From assembly GCA_028140795.1 (NCBI GenBank), contig JAOIOW010000001.1:274466-338465 (forward strand): 64,000 nucleotides of DNA. The letters are read 5' to 3'. The translations under genes were made by a program, and so were the position numbers. The notes beneath the pieces are model-generated. The model saw nothing but the letters and a program-made list of their open reading frames with translations, ran no database searches and was not told where the DNA came from. Below are positions 9,488 to 16,875 of this stretch, in pieces. This DNA is from Fidelibacterota bacterium. GTDB taxonomy: Bacteria > Fidelibacterota > Marinisomatia > Marinisomatales > Marinisomataceae. Position 1 is the first letter of the stretch. Each line of letters opens with the position of its first letter.

Positions 9488-10258
9488 TTAATTTGATCCT
9501 AGGCTGCTTACTTGACTCAGAAGTGCTGAAAATGGGAAAAACTGTGATATGACTTTATTCCATCTAGTTGTTCCACTTGAATTAACATAAATAATATCAT
9601 TATTTTTTAGGTAGAATCTTCCAGCATCAATAAAATATGAAGGGTCTTTAAGATTAGCATAGTAGATTTTTGGATCACTATCAAAGTTTTCTTGCCTAAT
9701 AATAAATACGTCTTTCGCAGCTGTAATTGTATTTAATCCATATGCATCTCCAATTGCTTTAGATAAGGTAATTGGAATATCAGTAATATTAATTTTTAAG
9801 GGTCTAGTAACTTCTCCTAAAACAAAAATTTGTTGTGAATTAAATCTTGATATAGTCACATCAACTTGAGGTTCGTTAAAAAGTTTTGAAAGTGAATCTG
9901 TTATATCTTTTCTTAATTCATTTTGAGTTTTACCAGCAGCTTTTATTAATCCTGCATAAGCAAAAAATATATCACCATTTTGATCAACTCTTCTCAAGTT
10001 TTGATCAGGTGTTATATTAATTATAGGAAAGATCTCTGGTAATCCCCAAACCACAACTGATATTTCGTCACCAGAACCTATTTTGTAGGAAAAATCAACT
10101 TCTTTTGAATTTGAGGATTCATTGATTGGAATTATATCAATAGTTTTACCAATAGATTTTATGTAAACACTATCTTTTTTGGGCATATGCATTCCTGGTG
10201 CTATAAAGCAGCCATTCAAAAAGATAAGTAAGATTGATAGACTAAGTACTTTTTTCAT
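9488..10258 (-). CDS. Wza-like outer-membrane polysaccharide export lipoprotein
   Basis: 256 residues from the ATG at 10258. A longer upstream extension would start inside wzc, be low-complexity and precede the signal peptide, so it is rejected (10264 is a second possible ATG). MKKVLSLSILLIFLNGC is a lipoprotein signal with lipobox LNGC. The mature part holds a Poly_export domain (YKIGSGDEISVVVWGLPE) and SLBB-like repeats (VDVTISRFNSQQIFVLGEV). It would form the outer-membrane channel for capsule or exopolysaccharide. It overlaps the 3' end of wzc by 17 bp. Shorter than E. coli Wza (about 380 residues), so fewer ring domains are expected. Confidence 0.87.
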   Translation of the reverse strand: MKKVLSLSILLIFLNGCFIAPGMHMPKKDSVYIKSIGKTIDIIPINESSNSKEVDFSYKIGSGDEISVVVWGLPEIFPIINITPDQNLRRVDQNGDIFFAYAGLIKAAGKTQNELRKDITDSLSKLFNEPQVDVTISRFNSQQIFVLGEVTRPLKINITDIPITLSKAIGDAYGLNTITAAKDVFIIRQENFDSDPKIYYANLKDPSYFIDAGRFYLKNNDIIYVNSSGTTRWNKVISQFFPFSALLSQVSSLGSN

Positions 10259-12413
10259 ATTCATAAGATTCATATAAGTATTTCTCCGAGTAGTATTGAT
10301 AAGCATAATTACCGTAAAGACCATAATAACCATAATAACCTTCTGGTTTTGCATAAGCATTATATATATATCCATCTATAGAGGAGTTTAATTGATTAAA
10401 AATGTTGTTGGCCTGTTTAACTTCACTAATTTTAGATAATTCATGTCTTAAAATGACAAAATTAAAGTCAGATTTATTGATCATTACAGATGTATCTGCA
10501 ACTGATAAAATAGGCGCACTATCAATAATGATATAATCAAACATTTTTTTAAAGCTTTCTAGTTGATTTGTAAATCCTTTACTGGTAACAAATTGAAAGG
10601 AGTTAACCAGTTTTCTAACTCTAGGAATAAGATAGAATCCTTCACTAGTTTTAAAAGAAGAAATATTTTCTTCATTAATTTTAAGAAATTCATTCTCATT
10701 CACTGATTTTTTCTTTAAAAAGTTTCTACCGATAGTACCTCTTTTAAAGTCCGCATCAATGACTAAAACTTTTTTTCCAATTGAAGATAAGGAATGAGCC
10801 ATCGCTACAGATATTGTTGATTTACCATTGGAAGGAGTAGGACTGGTCAATACAATGACATTTTTACTTACATCATTATTTTGTAAAGATTTTATATTAA
10901 CAATAATTGATTCTAATGACGAAACAAGCTTTAAGTCATCTTGATTATTTTCAATCTTAGTTATAAAAGGAATAACTCCTATCATGGGTTGAGGAAGATT
11001 ATTATCAAAAATTTCAGCAGGATTTGAAATTGGAAGAAAATTTGAACCTCTAATAATTGCTACAATACATGATAATAAAAATGCAATGATAGTGACTAAA
11101 ATAACTGATAGAAATTGTGGACTGACAAGGTTTTCCATGTAAGCTTCGTCAACTACCCTAATGTCTCCTATTGTACTTGCTTCCATAATAGAAAAACCCA
11201 ATCTCCTAGTTTCAAGCTCTTCAAGAGAAATTCTTGATGTTTCTAAATCGCTAAATAAATCAATATATTCCTGCTGTTCTTTAGGCATCTTTTTAATTTG
11301 GGATAAAATCAAATTCTTTTCTTCTTCAATGACTTTTTTCTGGTTAATCAATTGTTTATACAAAGGATTATCTGGCTTATAGTTTTGCATCCCAACTGAA
11401 AGTTCAATATCAATTTCACTTAAAGACTTATCAATTAATTGCACTTTTTCTATTACAGCTTTAGTTTCGAGATCAATGTCTACCAGTTCATTTAATTCTA
11501 AGAAATTTTTAACTCTTTCTTGATTAATTGTTACGACTTGCTCCAAAAGAGCAATATTTTCATCAATAAAATTAATTGCAGCCCTTGATTTTTCACTTTC
11601 ATAGGATAGTCTTTGTTGAATAAGTAAATCATTTGCAACATTGATTATTTTTTTACCAAGTGAGATATCGTCTGTTTCATATGAAATTTGAATTAATCCC
11701 TCATCATTACTAAAAGCTTTTCTTGATGAGAGAGTTGAAACATCAAGATCTTCAATCAAATCTTCATAAATTATATCAGGATTCTGATAAGTTACCTTAA
11801 TCATTCTGTCATTTTTTAGATAAGCTTTTTCAACATTGATTATTAGATTTTCAAAAATATAATTGTCTTCACCAAAATTAATATTTGCGACAAATTCTTT
11901 TTTATTGGAGTATAGTTTCAAATAATCTTCATGATAACTTATGTAAAAAGTCTTCATGGACAAGAATTTGTTGAAAATTTTAGAAACACTTTCTTCAATT
12001 AAACTTGAATTAATATTAAAATCAACAAACTCATCTTTATTTAAATCTTTTATTTCAATATTCAATTGCAGTTGATTAATTAGTTCAATCATATTTGTCC
12101 TAGATTCATATAGTGTAACCAGGTTATCTAAGTCTCCACCTGAATTATTCATAGGAGATATCATTTGCATAGTATCAGTTGGGTCTAAAGAGTTTAGGTC
12201 GAATGATTCAACTTGAAGAAGGCTGGAAATTTTATATTCCTTTGTTGCAAACAAAAAATATGTAAGAGATATTGCTAAAAAAATAAAGGTGATACTTAAA
12301 ACTAATTTTGATTGCATCAAAATATTTCTAATTAGTCTTCCGAAATCTATTTTATCATCGATTTGATTTTCAAATGTCTGATTTTCAAATGTCTGATTTT
12401 CTGTTTTTTTCAT
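10242..12413 (-). CDS. Wzc-like tyrosine autokinase and chain-length regulator
   Basis: 723 residues. An N-terminal Wzz domain is bracketed by membrane helices near residues 32-52 and 430-450, with coiled-coil regions between. The BY-kinase domain follows: Walker A PSNGKST (about 527-533), Walker A' VLVIDADFKRG (about 549), Walker B IIIDSAP (about 629). The C-terminal tail is extremely tyrosine-rich, 13 Tyr in the last 31 residues, the autophosphorylation cluster. Wzc controls polymer length and couples Wzy to Wza. The N-terminus contains an in-frame repeat of a 15-nt unit (NQTFE). Probably the first gene of the leftward polysaccharide operon, behind an inverted-repeat-rich leader. Confidence 0.93.
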   Translation of the reverse strand: MKKTENQTFENQTFENQIDDKIDFGRLIRNILMQSKLVLSITFIFLAISLTYFLFATKEYKISSLLQVESFDLNSLDPTDTMQMISPMNNSGGDLDNLVTLYESRTNMIELINQLQLNIEIKDLNKDEFVDFNINSSLIEESVSKIFNKFLSMKTFYISYHEDYLKLYSNKKEFVANINFGEDNYIFENLIINVEKAYLKNDRMIKVTYQNPDIIYEDLIEDLDVSTLSSRKAFSNDEGLIQISYETDDISLGKKIINVANDLLIQQRLSYESEKSRAAINFIDENIALLEQVVTINQERVKNFLELNELVDIDLETKAVIEKVQLIDKSLSEIDIELSVGMQNYKPDNPLYKQLINQKKVIEEEKNLILSQIKKMPKEQQEYIDLFSDLETSRISLEELETRRLGFSIMEASTIGDIRVVDEAYMENLVSPQFLSVILVTIIAFLLSCIVAIIRGSNFLPISNPAEIFDNNLPQPMIGVIPFITKIENNQDDLKLVSSLESIIVNIKSLQNNDVSKNVIVLTSPTPSNGKSTISVAMAHSLSSIGKKVLVIDADFKRGTIGRNFLKKKSVNENEFLKINEENISSFKTSEGFYLIPRVRKLVNSFQFVTSKGFTNQLESFKKMFDYIIIDSAPILSVADTSVMINKSDFNFVILRHELSKISEVKQANNIFNQLNSSIDGYIYNAYAKPEGYYGYYGLYGNYAYQYYSEKYLYESYEYEKST
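12365..12401. repeat. 15-nt tandem repeat inside the 5' end of wzc
   Basis: On the + strand the unit GATTTTCAAATGTCT occurs twice in direct succession (12365-12379 and 12380-12394), followed by a 7-nt partial third copy. Because the unit is a multiple of three it adds five-residue NQTFE blocks near the Wzc N-terminus without shifting frame. Copy number could change by slippage. Confidence 0.8.
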
Positions 12414-12422
12414 ATCTTTTTA

Positions 12423-12488
12423 AATCTCTAAAATAATACTGTTTTACAGTATTATTTATTTACGAACGTAATATATAAAATAGAGATT
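12423..12488. promoter_or_regulatory. Nested inverted repeats upstream of wzc
   Basis: Three perfect inverted repeats lie in the 160-bp gap between wzc (leftward) and the tRNA (rightward). The strongest has 12-bp arms, 12431-12442 and 12446-12457, around TTT, starting 18 bp before the wzc ATG. Next is TTACG-AA-CGTAA at 12460-12471. An outer pair AATCTCTA (12423-12430) and TAGAGATT (12481-12488) encloses both. They could be operator sites or a folded 5' leader of the polysaccharide mRNA. On the minus strand a -10-like TATATT lies at 12471-12476, overlapping the edge of the middle repeat. No regulator gene is adjacent. Confidence 0.6.
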
Positions 12489-12573
12489 AGCTTTACTAAA
12501 ATTTTTTTGTATACTACAATTAGGTTGGAATAATAATAATTTAATTTCAACTTTAAAATATTAATTTTTAGAA

Positions 12574-12647
12574 GGGCCCATAGCTCAATTGGTTAGAGCA
12601 ACGGACTCATAATCCGCAGGTTCGGGGTTCAAGTCCCTGTGGGCCCA
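12574..12647 (+). tRNA. tRNA with CAU anticodon (Met elongator, or Ile2)
   Basis: A 74-nt cloverleaf: acceptor GGGCCCA/TGGGCCC, D arm GCTC/GAGC, anticodon loop CTCATAA (CAU at 34-36), T arm CGGGG/CCCTG with TTCAAGT loop, discriminator A. A perfect 1-72 pair excludes the initiator tRNA. CAU can be elongator Met or, if C34 is modified to lysidine, Ile for AUA codons; sequence alone does not decide. Position 27-43 is an A-C mismatch. The 3' CCA is not encoded (CTA follows), so it needs the CCA-adding enzyme found at 48291. The aminotransferase ATG begins only 3 nt after the tRNA. Confidence 0.95.
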
Positions 12648-12650
12648 CTA

Positions 12651-13559
12651 ATGAGTAGTCATTCGTATATATCAAATCCAAAAAATAAAGATATTTTTAT
12701 CAATATTAATGGGGAGCTCTTTCATAGAGATAATGCAAAAATTTCGGTTTTTGATAGTGGTTTTCTTCTTGGAGATGGAGTATGGGAGGGTATTAGGCTT
12801 CATAAGTCTAAACTTGTATTCATTTCTGAACATCTAGAAAGACTCTTTAATAGTGCTCGCGGAATTTCTCTTCAAATTCCTCTATCAAAGGAGGATATAA
12901 TATTTGAAATTGAAAAAGTACTATTAAAAAATAAAATGACTGACGATGTACACATTCGTTTAATAGTTTCTCGAGGAGATAAGATTACTCCATATCAAAA
13001 CCCTAATGCGAATATAGGACCTATAAATTTTGTAATTATTCCTGAATACAAAAAAACTGATCCAAAGATTTATAAAAATGGTATTACAATTGGAAGAGTC
13101 TCAACAATTAGGCCCTCAGAAAATATTTTAAGTACACATTATAATACTTTAAGTAAGCTAAATTGTATTCTCGCAAGCATTGAGGCTAATAAGTTAAATT
13201 ATGACGAGGGTATTATGAATGATCCTAACGGAAATATTAGCACTTGTAATTCCACAAATCTTTTTTTTATTAAAAATAATAGGGTATTGACATCAACGGG
13301 GAAATTTTGTCTTAATGGAATTACAAGAAGCAAAGCAATTGAAGTATGTAAAATAAATGAAATTCCTTGTAACGAAACAAACTTTACTTTTGAGGATATT
13401 AGAGATTGTGAAGAGGCTTTTGTTACAGGTACATTTGCAGGCATTATACCCGTATCAAAAATTGAAAATAATATGCTAAGTTCAACCAATACCAATTCTT
13501 TAGTCAATAAAATTAGAGCTTCATATAATCAATATATCAATCAAAGCATTGAATCCTAA
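12651..13559 (+). CDS. PLP-dependent class IV aminotransferase (D-amino-acid/branched-chain type)
   Basis: 302 residues from the ATG at 12651. An upstream in-frame start at 12639 lies inside the tRNA and is rejected. FDSGFLLGDGVWEGIRLH (35-52), NISTCNSTNLFFI (195-207) and GITRSKAIEVC are class IV signatures. The likely PLP lysine is K169 in TLSKLNCILA. The family includes branched-chain and D-amino-acid transaminases and aminodeoxychorismate lyase; substrate is not clear. It resembles a subgroup that sits next to a sulfotransferase-like P-loop protein, as here, where the stop and start codons overlap by one base. After tRNA processing the mRNA would have almost no 5' leader. Confidence 0.88.
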   Translation: MSSHSYISNPKNKDIFININGELFHRDNAKISVFDSGFLLGDGVWEGIRLHKSKLVFISEHLERLFNSARGISLQIPLSKEDIIFEIEKVLLKNKMTDDVHIRLIVSRGDKITPYQNPNANIGPINFVIIPEYKKTDPKIYKNGITIGRVSTIRPSENILSTHYNTLSKLNCILASIEANKLNYDEGIMNDPNGNISTCNSTNLFFIKNNRVLTSTGKFCLNGITRSKAIEVCKINEIPCNETNFTFEDIRDCEEAFVTGTFAGIIPVSKIENNMLSSTNTNSLVNKIRASYNQYINQSIES

Positions 13560-14269
13560 TGATAGTTGCTTGTTGGTCAGGTCCTAGAAATATTTCAACA
13601 GCACTCATGAGATCATGGTCTTCAAGAAAGGATACATTTGTCACAGATGAACCTTTTTATGCATATTACCTCAAAGAGACCAAGCTTAAACATCCTTTTT
13701 ACAAAGAAATAATTAATAAATATTCTTCAAATTATGATGAAATTGTTAAATATCTTATTAGTAGAACTCCGAAAAATAAAACAATTTGGTATCAAAAACA
13801 CATGGCTCACCACATTTTTGATTTTAATAACATTGAATGGGTGAATAATTGTGAAAATTGTATTTTATTAAGACATCCAAAAGAAGTAATTAGCTCTTAT
13901 TCCAAAAAGAATAAACTGGATTCAGTTGAAGAATTAGGTTATCCTCAACAGTATGAAATTATTAAGTATCTTAAAAAAATGAATAAATCTTATGTCATAA
14001 TTGATTCAAATGAACTTTTAAAAAACCCAGAAAAAGTATTATCGCAATGGTGTATGAAAATTAATATTAAATTTGATAAGTCAATGCTGAGATGGAAAGA
14101 AGGTAATCATGCCAGTGATGGTATTTGGTGGAAGAGTTGGTATGATAACGTAATAAAAACTACCAGATTTAAACAGTATGAAAAAAAAGATATTAACATT
14201 GAGAATAAATATGATTCTATTTATAATGAATCAATGAAATATTATACCTACCTAAAAGAAACTAAATAA
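13559..14269 (+). CDS. Sulfotransferase-like P-loop protein
   Basis: 236 residues. WSGPRNISTALMRSW (6-20) matches the 5'-phosphosulfate loop of PAPS-dependent sulfotransferases, and LLRHPKEVISSYSKKN provides the R-x-P-x(5)-S-type 3'-phosphate site. It is therefore expected to bind PAPS or a related nucleotide and transfer sulfate (or another group) to an unknown acceptor. The start overlaps the aminotransferase stop by one base (TAATG), indicating coupled translation. An APS-kinase-like gene two genes further on strengthens a sulfate-activation theme. No signal peptide, so cytoplasmic. Confidence 0.75.
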   Translation: MIVACWSGPRNISTALMRSWSSRKDTFVTDEPFYAYYLKETKLKHPFYKEIINKYSSNYDEIVKYLISRTPKNKTIWYQKHMAHHIFDFNNIEWVNNCENCILLRHPKEVISSYSKKNKLDSVEELGYPQQYEIIKYLKKMNKSYVIIDSNELLKNPEKVLSQWCMKINIKFDKSMLRWKEGNHASDGIWWKSWYDNVIKTTRFKQYEKKDINIENKYDSIYNESMKYYTYLKETK

Positions 14270-14469
14270 TGAATTCTTTATTAAAATTATGGTCCCAACC
14301 TCAATGGATAAAATGGATTATTTACTTAGCAATCGTATATATTTTATTTTTGATAAAAGAAGCATTCGCTATTGTTTTATGGTTTCTGTTTTGTATAATT
14401 CTGTATTATATCATCTTCGCAAATAATGTATTTAAAACAAGGACATATTATGAAAAAAATAATTTTTAG
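14269..14469 (+). CDS. Small membrane protein of unknown function
   Basis: 66 residues with two likely membrane helices (about residues 16-31 and 33-52) separated by very little loop, and a basic C-terminus. Its ATG overlaps the TAA of the sulfotransferase gene (TAATG) and its end overlaps the peptidase start by 20 bp, so position in a tightly packed operon is the main support. I do not recognise a family. It could be a membrane anchor for neighbouring proteins or a spurious reading frame, but translational coupling makes it more likely real. Confidence 0.5.
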   Translation: MNSLLKLWSQPQWIKWIIYLAIVYILFLIKEAFAIVLWFLFCIILYYIIFANNVFKTRTYYEKNNF

Positions 14470-16111
14470 TTTTTTGTTATGCGCGTTGCTGTCTTGTCAG
14501 GAGAATAGGCCTCATGGTAATCAGTATAATTTGCCAGAACTAACTCCAAACAACCTCTTGATGGGCAGTTTAAATGAAAATCGTTCATCATATCGAGTAT
14601 CATATTATGATATCAATATTGATTTTAATATTGATAAAAAATCATTAAATGGTTTTGTTACAATTAAGGCCGAAAGCATGAGGGATCTAAATATACTACA
14701 AATTGATTTAGCCGAAAATTTAGATATCAAAAAAATAATGCATAAAAAAGAAGAATTAAATTTCTCAAGAGAACTTGATGCTGTTTTAGTTAATTTTCCA
14801 TCAACTATAAAAAAAGGTAATTTTTTTGAATTTTCAGTTTTTTACGAAGGTATTCCTCAAAGTGCAGATAATCCACCTTGGGCAGGAGGTTTTACTTGGT
14901 CCAAAGATAAAGATGGACGTGATTGGATTGCTGTATCTTGTGAAGGAGAAGGTGCAAGAATTTGGTGGCCAAATAAGGATCATATTACTGCGGAGGGAGA
15001 TAGTGTGAGAATGGCTTATACAGTTCCGTCAGATTTAGTAGCAGTTGGAAATGGACAATTAAGAAGTGTCAAAGAATTTGATGATAAAACCACATATGAA
15101 TGGTTTGTTCAAAACCCAATTAATAATTATAACATATCTGTACAAATTGGAAACTATGTTTCTGTTCAAGATACGTTAATAAAAAATGATACAACCCATC
15201 TTATGAATCATTATGTTTTAGATTATAATAAGGAATTAGCTTCAAATTATTTTCTTCAGTCAAAAGAAATAATTCGTTTTTATGAAAAATACTTTGGCGA
15301 CTATCAATGGTACAAAGATGGCTATAAACTAGTTGAAGTTCCTTATCTTGGAATGGAACATCAATCAGCAGTAACATATGGAAATGGATTTAGTATTTAT
15401 AATGGAGTAAGAAGCAAAAGTTGGCCAATGTATGGAGTCATAGACCCCTTAATTATTCACGAAACAGGGCATGAGTGGTTTGGTAATAGTGTAACCGCAT
15501 CAGATCCAACTCATATTTGGATCCACGAAGGGTTGCAAGTTTATTCAGAAGCTATATATTTTGAAGATAAATTTAACAGTTATGAAGTTGGTGTTCATTA
15601 TTTAAATAGCATTAAAAATAGAATTATAAATGAAATACCGATTGTTGGAAACGAAAATGAAAATCACTGGGCACTTCATGGCGATACATATATGAAAGGT
15701 GCATGGGTAATGCACACCTTAAGGAGTGTAATTAATAATGATAAAATATGGTTTGAAATTTTGAAAGAATTTATGGTTGAAAATGCAAAAGGCTTTGTAG
15801 ATACAAGGGACTTTTTTAATAAAGTTAATGAAAAAACTGGGCAAGACTATTGGTATTTTGCTGAACAATATTTTTATAGTCCAAATCAACCAAAATTAGA
15901 TTACTACCAAACTGACCAAACATTTCATTTCAGATGGAGAAACGTTAATGATAATTTTATTATGCCAATTGAATTATTAGTTAATGGTTCAATAAAAAGG
16001 GTTCTGCCTTCAAAAGACTTTCAATCATTTAATATAACTAAACATTCTCAAATAGAAGTTATGGACTGGAAGTTTTACATTCTACCTAATGAGGTCAATT
16101 TAAATGAATAA
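14450..16111 (+). CDS. M1-family zinc metallopeptidase, lipoprotein
   Basis: 553 residues from the ATG at 14450, which gives a lipoprotein signal MKKIIFSFLLCALLSCQ; the 8-codon upstream extension is rejected. The zinc site is HETGH followed 18 residues later by the Glu of HEGLQVYSE, the gluzincin layout. The substrate-binding motif reads YLGMEHQSAV in place of the GAMEN motif, a variant known in M1 peptidases of Bacteroidetes-like bacteria. It would cleave N-terminal residues from peptides at the cell surface or periplasm. Its place within an aminotransferase-sulfotransferase operon is unexplained. The next gene overlaps by 8 bp. Confidence 0.9.
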   Translation: MKKIIFSFLLCALLSCQENRPHGNQYNLPELTPNNLLMGSLNENRSSYRVSYYDINIDFNIDKKSLNGFVTIKAESMRDLNILQIDLAENLDIKKIMHKKEELNFSRELDAVLVNFPSTIKKGNFFEFSVFYEGIPQSADNPPWAGGFTWSKDKDGRDWIAVSCEGEGARIWWPNKDHITAEGDSVRMAYTVPSDLVAVGNGQLRSVKEFDDKTTYEWFVQNPINNYNISVQIGNYVSVQDTLIKNDTTHLMNHYVLDYNKELASNYFLQSKEIIRFYEKYFGDYQWYKDGYKLVEVPYLGMEHQSAVTYGNGFSIYNGVRSKSWPMYGVIDPLIIHETGHEWFGNSVTASDPTHIWIHEGLQVYSEAIYFEDKFNSYEVGVHYLNSIKNRIINEIPIVGNENENHWALHGDTYMKGAWVMHTLRSVINNDKIWFEILKEFMVENAKGFVDTRDFFNKVNEKTGQDYWYFAEQYFYSPNQPKLDYYQTDQTFHFRWRNVNDNFIMPIELLVNGSIKRVLPSKDFQSFNITKHSQIEVMDWKFYILPNEVNLNE

Positions 16112-16559
16112 ATATCAAGCTATATGGCTTACTGGTCAGCCTGCTAGTGGTAAAACAACATTAGCAAATATGCTAATTGATCATTTTAATAAAAATGGCC
16201 ATGAAAAAGATTTTTACAATATAGATGGTGATGACTTACGCGATTTATTTCAAAATAAAGACTATTCTAGAAAAGGAAGATTTGCAAATATTAGATTGGG
16301 TATGAGCATTGCAGCATATTTAATTAATAAAAATAAAACTCCAATTATCTCTTTAGTTTCTCCCTATAGAGAATTGAGAGAAGAGTTCAAGAGCAAATAC
16401 GAGGTCTTAGAAGTGTACCTATTTACAACAGAAATAAGGGGAAGAGAAAATTTTTTTGTTAAAGACTATGAAAAACCATTAAAAAATTTTATTGAGATAG
16501 ATACAACACATCAAACAGAACAGGAAAGTTTAAATGAAATACTCAATGTTTATAGGTAG
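16104..16559 (+). CDS. APS-kinase-like protein (CysC family), shortened
   Basis: 151 residues versus about 200 for adenylylsulfate kinase. Walker A GQPASGKT (11-18), DGDDLRDLF (41-49), NIRLGMSIAAYL, SPYRELREEF and the YEKP...IEIDTT segment (122-134) follow CysC order. The region that in CysC reads RDxKGLYKKAR...FTGID is reduced to a few residues, so part of the APS-binding lid is missing. It may still make PAPS from APS for the sulfotransferase upstream, or phosphorylate another nucleotide: the CysC-like Cj1415 of Campylobacter acts on cytidine diphosphoramidate. It overlaps the peptidase by 8 bp and the next gene by 26 bp. Confidence 0.72.
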   Translation: MNKYQAIWLTGQPASGKTTLANMLIDHFNKNGHEKDFYNIDGDDLRDLFQNKDYSRKGRFANIRLGMSIAAYLINKNKTPIISLVSPYRELREEFKSKYEVLEVYLFTTEIRGRENFFVKDYEKPLKNFIEIDTTHQTEQESLNEILNVYR

Positions 16560-16875
16560 ATGGCAACCATGGCATGATGGTCATCGCTGGTTAATTGATC
16601 AAAGACTAAATGAAGGAAAAAATGTTTTAATTTGTGTACGAGAGGTTAGCAAAGATGATAAAAACCCTTATAACCCTAAAGATGTAAAAGAAAACGTGGA
16701 AAAAAAATTAAAAGATTTAATTGATTTAAAAAAAGTTAAAGTAATCATTATTCCAGATATTGAATCAGTGAATTATGGTCGTGGGGTAGGGTATGAAATT
16801 ATTGAACATATTCCTCCATCAGATATTAGTAAGATTTCTGCAACTAAAATAAGGAAAGAATTATTTAACAAGTAA
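16534..16875 (+). CDS. Minimal HxGH nucleotidyltransferase (cytidylyl/adenylyltransferase-like)
   Basis: 113 residues. FIGRWQPWHDGHRWLI (6-21) contains the HxGH motif and ISATKIRKEL (101-110) the ISxTxxR motif, both of the nucleotidyltransferase superfamily that includes NMN, phosphopantetheine and glycerol-phosphate nucleotidyltransferases and ATP sulfurylase. The fold is close to minimal size. Start and previous stop overlap by 26 bp, implying the two proteins work together, for instance kinase then nucleotidyl transfer on one metabolite. The substrate is unknown. The 3' end overlaps the convergent hldA-like gene by 15 bp. Confidence 0.72.
   Translation: MKYSMFIGRWQPWHDGHRWLIDQRLNEGKNVLICVREVSKDDKNPYNPKDVKENVEKKLKDLIDLKKVKVIIIPDIESVNYGRGVGYEIIEHIPPSDISKISATKIRKELFNK

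Noticed and set aside
10259-10375. 39-residue N-terminal extension of the Wza-like protein
   Set aside because: It overlaps the wzc coding region, is low-complexity, and would bury the lipoprotein signal peptide; the start at 10258 is better.
12574-12647. Initiator tRNA-fMet
   Set aside because: The 1-72 position is a normal G-C pair and the anticodon stem lacks the three consecutive G-C pairs of initiators.
12639-12650. Upstream start codon for the aminotransferase
   Set aside because: It lies inside the tRNA acceptor and T stem; the ATG at 12651 gives the expected N-terminus.
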